DNA of 64,000 nucleotides. Source: Pyronema omphalodes (Eukaryota > Ascomycota > Pezizomycetes > Pezizales > Pyronemataceae). Both the position numbers and the translations under genes were made by a program. Where the stretch lies: positions 1 through 64,000 of the forward strand of contig JAJJXM010000040.1 of the NCBI GenBank assembly GCA_024516155.1, written 5' to 3'. Positions 22,393 through 31,269 of the stretch are shown one piece after another (within the stretch, counting starts at the first letter, position 1; each line of letters starts with the position of its first letter). The notes beneath the pieces were generated by a model, which searched no databases, was not told the DNA's origin, and saw only the letters and a program-made list of their open reading frames with translations.

Positions 22393-24275
22393 GTTGGCGA
22401 TTGAAAGGGTGATTTTGAAGACTTGAAACTGCTCTGGCGCACACTGTCACGAATGTTGTATGTGGATGGATGGATTGTATAGCGTAGCTCCATATATACT
22501 CTATAGGATGCACGCAAAGTGGAGGTGGAATAGTGGAAGTACTTCACGCGTTTGAACTTCCCGATCCTGTTCCGGCAGCTTCTTCTTCCAAGCCCTGGGA
22601 CTGTTGCAAAAATTCGGGCTCCCAATCAGGCGGATTCCGGAAGCCTCTATCCCACCATACAACAGCAAATAGCAAGGCATCAGCTTTTCATGAAGCATCA
22701 AACGTTTTTTCATAATTAGGGTTAAGATTAGCTATCATAAAGCTCTTAATTCTTTACATTTTCTCGGAAAACCTTTGAATTATAACCACAATATCAAGAA
22801 GAATAATTGACAGAAATGGCTCGAAATAATAGATCTTTGAACTTACAGTGGAGCCTGGGCTGTTATTGATCATCATTTTTTTTGAGTCATGCTTTGATCC
22901 AGAAATCTAATAACCCGCGAGATATTACATGCACATACTATAGCAACTTTACTTTGTTGCCGACGCTTTTTATAGGCATTTCTACACCGCAGGGGGCTTT
23001 GTCACTTTCTTAACGTGCTAGACCGCATTGAGTGGTCAACCCCAGCCCAAAGGATGGCGGAATTCCTGTGATAAAATAAGACAATTCGGGTTCAAGCACA
23101 ACCCACCTGAACCCCTTTCAAATGTGAAAAAGGAAAAAATCACCTAACCCCATGACTCAACGCGTCTTCCGTATCTTCTTCCTCCCACTCCTCCTTCCTC
23201 CCGCATCTCCTTTCTCCCTCACCACCACCAACTCGCAATATCCCACCAGGGAATCAATTTCACACCATTAGAATTGTCGGTCTTCTTCGGTTTCACCATT
23301 CTAGATCTATATCCCCAAGGAACCCACTTTCATCGCCGTGTTAAAAGTCGTCTTTGATGTTGTCAGCCCTTTATGGAGCCGGAGTGTTTCAACATCAACA
23401 ACATCGTCTTCAACAAAGGCAACTGAAATGATTCATGGCTCTTTCTGGAAACTCACCAATAGGCTCGATGTTGAGAGTGCCTATACGAAAACAATTCATA
23501 TCATTGGCGTGGCTACGGTTTTTTATACCACTTGGTATTGGTAAGAATCCCCAGCTTACTTGTGCGCTTACTTTGGTAATTAATCGGCTAACATGATTTC
23601 TCATAGATTACAAATTCTGTCTTTGAGACATTTAGTATACTGAATAGACTTGCTGTGTAAGTATATTATCTCTCCGATACCATTTCCCTTTTATGATGAC
23701 TGGGACTAATGATGAGCACAGTACACCTACGTAGCGTCATCGAGTCTACTTATGTTGTAAGCAAGACAAAGCAACCGTTGCTCCCAAAATAATAGACTTC
23801 GGTAAGAACCTAGATTTTTATTCCCTCTTGGACAGTTAATTAATGAATCACAGAGATCATGGAAAACTTTGATTCTCAAAAGTCAATTCCCGACCTCAAG
23901 CGATATTTTGCATGGCAGGGTCATCCTGGGTCCATGGAGATACATACGCCGAAAAAATCGGGAAAGGGAAGACGGCGAGTCCAGCATTTGTGTTCTCTTC
24001 TTTGTCTGCAGGCTAGGGACAAAGAAGAGAACACAAAGCGTTTACAAGAGCAGCAGCAATAACACATAATGGCAATCGCAGCTTCAACACACCTGGCTAG
24101 GTAGGCTTACCAAGGACTCTAAGAGTCGTTACCAACGTTTAACCTGGTTTCAGTCCCCATGAAGCCACTAGAAGGGATAGAGAGGCTGTGGCAGATTCCA
24201 CACAAAAGAAGTAGGAGGCGTTTGCTTGTTATGTGGAATAAACGGAATGCAAGTAGTTTGCTGTACCACAGGTAT
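22393..24275. other. spacer with intron-like signals but no clean gene
   Basis: Several good splice-like signals occur (GTAAGA at 23541 with CTAAC and CATAG to 23606; GTAAGT near 23656; GTAAGA near 23802). However, joining the 23338-23540 frame across the first pair gives an immediate TGA. A non-coding transcript or a decayed gene would explain this. A perfect 20-bp hairpin lies at 23987-24037. Confidence 0.4.
23987..24037. repeat. perfect 20-bp stem, 11-nt loop hairpin
   Basis: TTTGTGTTCTCTTCTTTGTC (23987-24006) is followed after 11 nt by its exact reverse complement (24018-24037). It is not followed by a T run and lies in no known gene. Confidence 0.9.
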
Positions 24276-24630
24276 TTAAGACAAACAAATTGGAGTGAAT
24301 GCGAAACCGGTCTTTAGATGTATGCGTGATAGTTTTGGACCAGGCAATCTAGCGTTGATGGGATGACAGCTGGTGACTGACCAAAGTTTGCGTTTTAAAC
24401 AAGAAGCTTCAAGTAGTTGAAGCGCCTTGTCTCCAGAAGATTGGAGTAAAAACCAGTGCTCGACCACGATAATCAAGACCCTGCGCATGCATGATTCATC
24501 CCGATTGTGGCTGAGCTTCGCGTTCGCTTGATTAAGCATGGATAAATACACCGGGTATGACGCTTGTGATGATAGCGTCGCTCTTTCCGTTCCGTATCTC
24601 CTCGAAGTTGGGGTGTTTTTAAGCAATTTA

Positions 24631-24645
24631 CGCGACGAAAAAGAT
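24631..24645. repeat. LINE target-site duplication, 3' side
   Basis: CGCGACGAAAAAGAT, identical to 30726-30740. Confidence 0.95.
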
Positions 24646-24648
24646 TTT

Positions 24649-24650
<2 letters not shown>

Positions 24651-24687
<37 letters not shown>
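24651..24687 (-). other. LINE poly(A) tail
   Basis: Thirty-seven consecutive T on the plus strand form the 3' poly(A) of the minus-strand element. A CCAAA remnant separates it from the duplication. Confidence 0.9.
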
Positions 24688-24688
<1 letters not shown>

Positions 24689-24702
24689 TATCATACACTG
24701 TT

Positions 24703-24725
24703 CGAGGCCTGAAAGGCCTATGCAG
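24703..24725 (-). other. conserved hairpin at the LINE 3' end
   Basis: Two AGGCCT hexamers (24705-24710 and 24714-24719) can pair, and CTGCAT precedes them on the transcript. The same arrangement is kept in the truncated copy at 19303-19317, although other 3' UTR parts have diverged. Such structures serve as recognition sites for the element's reverse transcriptase in several LINE families; that role here is inference. Confidence 0.6.
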
Positions 24726-25078
24726 GAAGAAAGAAATCCTGGTATCCCGTCCTCGTGGCCAAGACCACCTAATGAGGCGCCCCTATCTCCTATCCCCGTT
24801 ACACACCCCAGAAGTAAAAAATAAAAAGAAAAAAGAAAATACTCAGTCAAACCGTGCACCCCCAGAAAAGAAAAGAAAAGAAGGAAAGAAAAGAAAATAA
24901 AAAGGAAAGGAGACAAAGTCGCTTAGAAGCGGACTGCTCTAATACATCGCGAGAAAAACAGAGGAAACCAAAGATACGCGTCTTAACCCAACGAAAAGAA
25001 AAAAAGGAAAGTCCCCGCATCCCGTATCACCTCATTCCCCGTATCCTCCCAATTTGGCCTCACCCACCCGTGCCATTC

Positions 25079-25826
25079 TCATTCCACATAGCGCCTACCC
25101 ACCTCCGTGGCTGCTAGGAATTCCAAGATCGCTTTGGTAAGCCGATCGTCCGAAAAAATCTCCACCGCCTTCAGCCTTCCCCGCCGTCGCCGCGGCTTTC
25201 CAGTTATTTTTTCCACCTCTTGAGCGAGTACCTCGTACTCACGTTGCCAGCGATCGCAGGCACCAAACAGGTGACCCCGCGTTTGGCGTTCTCCGGAATC
25301 GCACCACCAACAGCGATCGGAGTCTTTTTTCTTTATGCGCACCAGGTGGGTGCCTATCAGCGCGTGACCGGAGGCAATCTGGTAGAACACCGCAGCCCGG
25401 TGTTTCGGCACGGTTTTCAGGCCGTCGCGGATGCCCCACTTCTTTCGCGGGCGGTAGGCTGCGCTAAGGTCTGTACGCTGGCGTACCCACTTCGATGCGA
25501 TCGCCTTGGGGATCTCCGTCACTGCGCGGTTGACGTGCGCCAGCGACGTCCAAGGGAGGGGGGAGCAGACGGGGTTTGCACACCCTCGGAGGGGGGGGGC
25601 CAAACAACGGTGGCTGGTACCGCGTTTTGCTGCCGCGTCCGCAGCTTCGTTTTCGAGGATGTCGCTGTGTCCGGGTACCCACCGGAAGACCACTTCGATG
25701 CCGGTGAAGGCGCGGAGTTTTGCGACCTCCGTCGCGATCAGGCGCTGCAAGATCTGGCCCGGGCCAGGCACGTCGGAGAGCAGGCGCTGCAGCGCAGCTT
25801 GTGCATCGGAGAAAATAGTGAGGAGC
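25079..25826 (-). pseudogene. LINE ORF2 C-terminal part, out of frame
   Basis: This is the continuation of ORF2 in another frame after a homopolymer of ten C (coding strand) at 25828-25837. It opens with the second half of RNase H, TIFSDAQAALQRLL, which contains the catalytic Asp, and goes on to WVPGHSDILENEAADAAAK with the final catalytic residues. A Cys/His cluster, CWWCDSGERQTRGHLFGAC, follows near the end. The frame stops at 25079. Eight or eleven C would restore one frame, so either a real mutation or a homopolymer sequencing error explains the break. Confidence 0.85.
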
Positions 25827-28800
25827 GGGGGGGGGGGCGGGCTACTGAGTAATGGTAATTATCCCAGTAATCGCGCAGGGCCATCAGCATGGCATGAAGC
25901 TCGGCGTCGTACACCTCTGCATGACGTCCCACGCAGAAGGAGGAGGGGGTGAGGATGCCTCTCACGTAACGAACGAAGCCTGAACCAGCGACATCTTCTA
26001 TGCGAGACCCGTCGGTCCAAACGCAGGCGGATCCAAGGTTTCTCCATTGTAACGCGCACTCGGTTGCTTCGTCCCTCGATGCTATGACGACGGTACCGGG
26101 GAACTGTTGGGGGAGAGGGGGGAAGACCCTCTCGACGTGATGGAAGCCCGAGCGAGTTGTGGCGCGCTGAGTCAGTTGCCTGACGATGTCGGCGGTCGGA
26201 GACGGGGGGCTAGATCCGGGGGGGGCTGGGCGGGTAAGAAGTCGCGCTCTGAAGCGGGCTTCCCGTCCGCGCACGAGGGATTCTGCCGGTCGCGTCGCGC
26301 TTTCTGCTGCCAGAAAGCCGAGCGGGGTTGTACGGAAGCAGCCGGTGATGGCCCGTGCCTGCTTGTTGAGAACGAGTTGGAGGCGGGACAGGTGCCCAGC
26401 GTCTCGGGAGGGGAGTCGGCGGACGGCGTTAATTTCTATGCCGTAGGTAGCAACGGATTGCTCCACCGCTTGTTGAAGATTAGCGGTGCTGCCTGCGGGG
26501 AGCCCGTATTTCTTGCACAAGCGTGCAATTTGTGCTTGTTGTTGCGAGGCCCGGGAGAGCCATTTCTGGCGATGCTGGTTAAAGGTGAGTTTTGCGTCCA
26601 GCCAGTAACCTAACCACCGAACAGCGGTTTCGGAATACCGAATGGAGTGGGTTCCCACCGTCACTGTGAGGGAGTCGGGGTTCGGGGGAGAGCGTCTGCG
26701 GGAGAAAAGGATTGCTTCCGTCTTTTCTGATTCGAACACTACCGCGTTCGCTTCACCCCACGCGAGGCAGAGGGACTCACATCGATCTAACTTGGTGGTG
26801 ACGTCAGTCGCTGACGCGCCTTTCACGAGCCACGTGACGTCATCGACGAAGGACAGTCCCAGCGTTCCTCCGACCTCCGCTTCCACCATCTTCGCCAGAT
26901 CTGCTATGTACAGCAGAAACAATATCGGGGACACGGGGGAGCCTTGGGGCAACCCAGTGTCTGTGTCTATCGGCTCGCCAGCCTCCCCTGCGAGAAAGAT
27001 CTCGACTCGCCTACTTCTCATGAAGCTCGTCACCCAGCGAACAAGACCTTCGTCGAAGGTTGCTCTACGCAGCTTATTGGTTAAGCACACGCTGTTGACG
27101 GTAGGAAACGCGCCCTTTACATCCATCAAGAGAGCGCCTGCTAAAGCCTTTTCCTCCCAAGCAGCCTCGACGAATCCTACCAAAACCGCCGCCGCGTCAG
27201 CTGCCGACCTGTTCGTCCTTCCCCCAAATTGCCCGTCATGTAGGATCCCCGTGCGCTCAGCTTCTTGTGCGAGCAGCACCGCTACCACTTTTTCAACCAG
27301 CTTGCCAAAGCAGCTGAGCAAGGAGATGATCCGAAAGCTTTTTGCACGCGAGTAGCTCGGCTTTCCCGGCTTCGGGATGCACACCCCCTTTGCGATCTTC
27401 CAGTCGCGGGGGTGATACCCCAGGCGTATGCAATGTTTCACCACCGCAACAACCCGGTCCGGATCCCACGAAAGCAGGGCTTTGATGATGGGGACACCCA
27501 GCGCATCAGCGCCTGGGGCCTTCTTGTTGCTCTGTCTGGACAAAGCGGAGGAAACGGATTGTAACGAGACTGACTGCCACAGGGTTCCGGGCGGCCCCGG
27601 GGGGAGTGGTAACTCCGAGAAGGGGTTAGGGGGGGGAAAGGATACTTCCGCGAGCATCCTACGTTTATCCTGATCGTCCTCCGCTCGTTGCCCTTCTTCA
27701 TTCTCGAGCGGACCTACCACCGTCGCTGCCCGCGGTTTAGTCATCCTCAGTGCTGCCCAGACAGCGTCCCCGTTGGCTGTCGACAGGAAGTCCCCCCAGC
27801 ACCTACGCTTTTTCTGTCTTTGTAGCGAATGATATGCGTTGCGCAGTTGGTGCTCTTCTTCCACCGTCGCGCGCCCTTCCTTGACCGCTCTTCGGGTCCG
27901 CCCATACTCCGTACGAGCCTCACGAATCTCCGCACACCACCACCGCTTCGACCGTGCGGTGAGCCGAATTTTCCTTGCTCGTTCCTCCAACAAAGATGTC
28001 AGTTCCTCCCGTACCCAAACTACCTCATCTTCCACTTCCACCTCCGTGCTGAGATCCGTGAGGAGCGGTCTGCGTTCGCTTCGATGGCGCCAATCTAACG
28101 CCGCAGAGACCGCTCCGACCTCATCCTCCAACAGTTCCTTGACAGCCCATCCCCTCGTCGGGACTTCAAAGTCCGCCGGAGCTATCACCGTCGACACTTT
28201 CCACGACAACGCAGCGTGGTCGGACGTGGTGGCATGTTCCGGATCGTCCAATCTTGTGGCTCTCACCGCCGTCGCTATCTCCTCCGTCGCGAGCACCAAG
28301 TCGATAACGCTGTACCGCAGCTGACCTGTTTGCTGGTGAGTTTCGAGACTGTCACCTACGTAATGAAGGTTGTGGGAATCCATCAGGGACTCTAGGAAGG
28401 CGTGGTGGAGCGGTGCGTCACACCGGGGGTTCCACCGCTGGCTATGGGCATTGAAGTCGCCCGCCAGTACCGTTCCCGAGGTGATGATACGATCCCAGCT
28501 GACGTCTCTAGCTGGTCGAGCTCCGTCCGAGTTACGAGGAGCGTCGTAGACATTCACCATCCTGAGCTGCCTGTGTCCTCGACACATTACGTCCAAAACC
28601 TGCACGTCCCCGTCGCTTCCCACCGCGAGATCCTCCCTAGGCCTCAACGTCCACGCTGAGTCTTTACGTACCGCCGCCATCACTCTACCACCCCAGAAAA
28701 AGTCGTACGCCGGGTGTCTCCACCCTTGGAACGTCGGCGGCTCCTGCACAAGCACGACGTCCGCACCCAACTCTTTCCCGCTCTCCATGATCGCCGTAAG

Positions 28801-28851
28801 AACCTCACCGCTCTTGCGACAGTTCAACTGTAGAACCTGAATTGTACTCAT
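25738..28851 (-). CDS. LINE ORF2: endonuclease, reverse transcriptase, RNase H start
   Basis: Frame of 1037 residues. Residues 1-230 form an APE-type endonuclease (VLQLNCRKSG, VVLVQEPP, LAGDFNAHSQRW, TSDHAALSW), which nicks the target. Residues about 450-720 form the reverse transcriptase (KIAKGVCIPKPGK, LLMDVKGAFPTVN, GLPQGSPVSPILFLLYIADL and the catalytic FVDD in LGLSFVDDVTWLV). RNase H begins near residue 945 with VWTDGSRIED and has the Glu of YDAELHAMLMAL. It then runs out of frame after ten C, and the last 30 or so residues (PRSSLFSPMHK...) are an artefact of the shift. The ATG overlaps the ORF1 stop as ATGA, which suggests coupled re-initiation. The protein copies the element's RNA into DNA at the nicked site. 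Confidence 0.93.
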   Translation of the reverse strand: MSTIQVLQLNCRKSGEVLTAIMESGKELGADVVLVQEPPTFQGWRHPAYDFFWGGRVMAAVRKDSAWTLRPREDLAVGSDGDVQVLDVMCRGHRQLRMVNVYDAPRNSDGARPARDVSWDRIITSGTVLAGDFNAHSQRWNPRCDAPLHHAFLESLMDSHNLHYVGDSLETHQQTGQLRYSVIDLVLATEEIATAVRATRLDDPEHATTSDHAALSWKVSTVIAPADFEVPTRGWAVKELLEDEVGAVSAALDWRHRSERRPLLTDLSTEVEVEDEVVWVREELTSLLEERARKIRLTARSKRWWCAEIREARTEYGRTRRAVKEGRATVEEEHQLRNAYHSLQRQKKRRCWGDFLSTANGDAVWAALRMTKPRAATVVGPLENEEGQRAEDDQDKRRMLAEVSFPPPNPFSELPLPPGPPGTLWQSVSLQSVSSALSRQSNKKAPGADALGVPIIKALLSWDPDRVVAVVKHCIRLGYHPRDWKIAKGVCIPKPGKPSYSRAKSFRIISLLSCFGKLVEKVVAVLLAQEAERTGILHDGQFGGRTNRSAADAAAVLVGFVEAAWEEKALAGALLMDVKGAFPTVNSVCLTNKLRRATFDEGLVRWVTSFMRSRRVEIFLAGEAGEPIDTDTGLPQGSPVSPILFLLYIADLAKMVEAEVGGTLGLSFVDDVTWLVKGASATDVTTKLDRCESLCLAWGEANAVVFESEKTEAILFSRRRSPPNPDSLTVTVGTHSIRYSETAVRWLGYWLDAKLTFNQHRQKWLSRASQQQAQIARLCKKYGLPAGSTANLQQAVEQSVATYGIEINAVRRLPSRDAGHLSRLQLVLNKQARAITGCFRTTPLGFLAAESATRPAESLVRGREARFRARLLTRPAPPGSSPPSPTADIVRQLTQRATTRSGFHHVERVFPPLPQQFPGTVVIASRDEATECALQWRNLGSACVWTDGSRIEDVAGSGFVRYVRGILTPSSFCVGRHAEVYDAELHAMLMALRDYWDNYHYSVARPPPRSSLFSPMHKLRCSACSPTCLARARSCSA

Positions 28852-30584
28852 AATTCAGGTTCTGTGGGCGCAACGGCATCGGTCAACCCCGCGGAGGAGG
28901 GGACTTCGGAATCGGTGTCCATGAGGACAGCGAAGGGGTTCACAACCACCAGGGCGGTGGAGGGGCTGGGGTCTTGAGTCTGGGGGGAGGGGGACGGAGG
29001 GGAGGAGGGGGTCGGAGCGGGGGCTACACGCGAGGTGGGGGCGGCAGCGGTGACAGGGTTTAATCGGGACGAGCGGGCGAGGCGGGCGGCCGCTATGGCG
29101 GCGAGGCGATCAGGGCAGGTTCGAGCTGTCGCAAAGTGTTCTTCCCCGCAATTAGCACACTTAGGTACCGGGAGAGAATGGGGGCACGCTGAGCCCATGG
29201 GCTTGCTACAGCCTGCGAATGAGCACGCGGTGTGCTTCGCGGTGGGGTGGCTGAGGGCGCAGAAGGCGCACCGGAACACATCAGGCGTGGAGCAGCGCTC
29301 GCGGATGTGGCCCCATTTTAGGCATCCGGAGCACTGACTGTCGGGGCCCTCGAAGACGTAGAGCTCTGCCCGGTGGCGGCGACTGCCCAGCAAGACGCCT
29401 TTGGTGATTAGCAGGCGGGTGGAAGCGGAGCTCCTCACGAAAACTACGGCGGATGAACTTTGGGTGGCACCGCGAACGAAGCGCTCACGAATTTCTTCAA
29501 CCTTACCCAACCAACGGACGTTAGGTAGTACTTCTACGTTTTCATGGTTTGCTTGTATTTCCACCTGGAGTTTTTGCACTCCGTGGGAACCTTCACCCAG
29601 GAAACGCGCGAGCGGCACGCCGTGCACCTTGAGGGCTACCCAACGGTCTAGCTCCTCGACGTCAGTAACCCCGGAGTCTACTTCCCTAACGGCGTTGATG
29701 ATTTCGTTACGATACAAACGTAAAAGCGTGGCTGCATCAACCCCTGGGACGGTGGTGGCCGTCAGGGTACCCTTTGCGTTGCGGGACACCTTCAGAACGC
29801 GGTGGAACTGAGGCGCGTTCTTGTACCACAAGCAGTTGTTAATGGCTGCCGTGTACGCGTCCAGGGGCTGGGAGCAGTTTGCGCTGGCGGGGTCACGAAC
29901 GAAGACGATACGACGGACCTCAGACGGGAGGTTTGTGGCGGGGGCGTGAAGGCTACCAGCGCGTTGCTGGACCTTCTTCGCGTGACGTGACTGGTGAGTG
30001 GCCCACGGGGTGGTAAGGGCAGGCGTGGGGGCAGGGAGGCTCGCGTTGGCAGCGGCGACCTGTGCGATGGTCGGCTGGGTGGCTATCGGAACGGGAGGAC
30101 GGGGCGGAGCGGCGGTGGTTTGCGCGGTGGGGCGGAACGGCCTGGGGGCGGGCGGGGCGGGTCTGGCAAGAGCCTCGTTAAGGCGGTCGCGAAGCTCACG
30201 ATTGACTGTGCGGAGGCGCGTGACCTCTTCCTCCAGGGCGGGGACGCGTTTGTCCAGGGCATCTAGCCTCTTACCAAGGCTGAGGATGTACTCAGGGTTA
30301 ATGACAGACACGACCGTGGGCGCGTCGTCTCCGCGTTTCTCGCGTTTTTCACACGCAGGGCCTTCCTCTTCGAGGGGTTGGGTGGCTGGGGCTCGTTTTC
30401 CAACTGCCTGTTGGAGGCGAGCGTGTGCTGCGGAAGAGCCCCTGATGGCCATCGGAGTGGGGGTACCAGGGGGGACGGAGCGGGCGGTGCCAAAGACGTC
30501 GTCGTCTGGTTGGCCGCTGGGTTTCGGAGTGGAGGGAATCGGGGCATGCCGTTGGAGAGAGGACGTCTCCCCAAAGCGGAGCAT
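28848..30584 (-). CDS. LINE ORF1: RNA-binding zinc-knuckle protein
   Basis: Frame of 578 residues upstream of ORF2. The first 100 residues are Pro/Ser-rich. A coiled-coil segment follows (LGKRLDALDKRVPALEEEV, about residues 105-150), then a Pro/Ala linker. Cys/His knuckles come next: CSGCLKWGHIRERC, CAFCALSHPTAKHTAC and CANCGEEHFATARTC. The C-terminus is Ser/Pro/Thr-rich. ORF1 proteins of Tad and I elements coat the RNA and help nucleoprotein formation. The stop TGA shares ATGA with the ORF2 start. The leader upstream is only 141 nt. Confidence 0.9.
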   Translation of the reverse strand: MLRFGETSSLQRHAPIPSTPKPSGQPDDDVFGTARSVPPGTPTPMAIRGSSAAHARLQQAVGKRAPATQPLEEEGPACEKREKRGDDAPTVVSVINPEYILSLGKRLDALDKRVPALEEEVTRLRTVNRELRDRLNEALARPAPPAPRPFRPTAQTTAAPPRPPVPIATQPTIAQVAAANASLPAPTPALTTPWATHQSRHAKKVQQRAGSLHAPATNLPSEVRRIVFVRDPASANCSQPLDAYTAAINNCLWYKNAPQFHRVLKVSRNAKGTLTATTVPGVDAATLLRLYRNEIINAVREVDSGVTDVEELDRWVALKVHGVPLARFLGEGSHGVQKLQVEIQANHENVEVLPNVRWLGKVEEIRERFVRGATQSSSAVVFVRSSASTRLLITKGVLLGSRRHRAELYVFEGPDSQCSGCLKWGHIRERCSTPDVFRCAFCALSHPTAKHTACSFAGCSKPMGSACPHSLPVPKCANCGEEHFATARTCPDRLAAIAAARLARSSRLNPVTAAAPTSRVAPAPTPSSPPSPSPQTQDPSPSTALVVVNPFAVLMDTDSEVPSSAGLTDAVAPTEPEL

Positions 30585-30725
30585 GCCTGCGGGCTGGTGG
30601 AGAGCCAGGGCCGCGGATAGGGGGGGGCTTGAAGCCGTGATGTTTCTGTAGAATTTCCCAAATAGGAAAATTAAGCGAAAAGTTGGCGGTTAGAAAGCGC
30701 CAAGGTGAAGTGCCCCGTTGTGAAT

Positions 30726-30740
30726 CGCGACGAAAAAGAT
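30726..30740. repeat. LINE target-site duplication, 5' side
   Basis: CGCGACGAAAAAGAT, identical to 24631-24645. Confidence 0.95.
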
Positions 30741-30766
30741 CTCCGGTGAGTAAACATAGTGTGCAT

Positions 30767-31269
30767 AAATGCCTAACTGTCACCAAAAATGGAGCTGGAT
30801 TGTCCATGCCCTAGCTTTTAGTGCCAATTTAGTCATGGATTTCTTTGTTACGTTATGTGTTTCACTCTAATCACTACCGAATTACTGATGATCTGTTAAG
30901 CTTCAACTCCTTCTCAAACAGGCCTAATTAATGTCTATGAGTGAATGCGCAGCAAATGCTAAGACGCCCTGAGTCCCTGACGATGCATTTGATATGCACT
31001 GTCAAACTCGAATTCCTCGAGCCTTAATGCTAGGTTGCTCCACGTGTGGTTCCCTCTCCCTTATCTTTACAGATCCCCTGGGCCTTGAGCTCGAGTGAAT
31101 GGGCTGATAGTTAATGCCCCGGATTAATGAAGCTCCCCAGAATTATCCAGGGTACCAATTCTTCACCGGGCCCTGCATACAAGTAGCATCCCTATCCTCA
31201 GCTCGCTTCTGGAACTTATCACCCTGTAACGACCATCAACGACCGCCAACGACCCTAACGAATTTCAGG
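30767..31269. other. upstream region of the lectin-like gene
   Basis: No gene of its own was seen. CT-poor, AT-rich sequence leads to a stretch of ACGACC repeats (about 31228-31256) just before the ATG at 31270. Confidence 0.5.

Larger units (their letters stand above)
24646..30725 (-). mobile_element. Tad/I-type LINE retrotransposon, near full length
   Basis: A non-LTR retrotransposon of about 6.1 kb, transcribed on the minus strand. It is bounded by an exact 15-bp target-site duplication, CGCGACGAAAAAGAT, at 24631-24645 and 30726-30740. From 5' to 3' it has a short leader (30725-30585), ORF1 with zinc knuckles, ORF2 with endonuclease, reverse transcriptase and RNase H, a 3' UTR of about 390 nt that is pyrimidine-rich on the transcript, a conserved hairpin (24705-24719) and a 37-nt poly(A) tail (24687-24651). 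The RNase H domain and fungal context point to the Tad/I group. Intact duplications and a long tail suggest recent insertion. One homopolymer-associated frameshift interrupts ORF2. Confidence 0.93.
24276..30766 (-). pseudogene. host reading frame split by the LINE
   Basis: Removing the LINE and one copy of its 15-bp duplication joins 30766-30726 to 24630-24276 without a frameshift. The result is a continuous 131-codon frame starting MHTMFTHRRSFSSRK and running to a stop at 24276. A chance frame of this size is possible, and no domain was recognised. A poly-Lys extension seen in the uninterrupted DNA is merely the LINE's poly(A) tract and is not coding. Confidence 0.35.

Noticed and set aside
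23338..23660. Multi-exon gene with good donor and acceptor at 23541-23606
   Set aside because: Joining the frames gives an immediate stop, and the upstream exon lacks an ATG.
24473..24916. Frame with a poly-Lys core beside the LINE
   Set aside because: The Lys run is the element's poly(A) tail, so the frame crosses the element boundary and cannot be an original gene.
25220..30651. Plus-strand frames across the LINE, up to about 240 codons
   Set aside because: They are shadows of the GC-rich ORF1 and ORF2 on the opposite strand.
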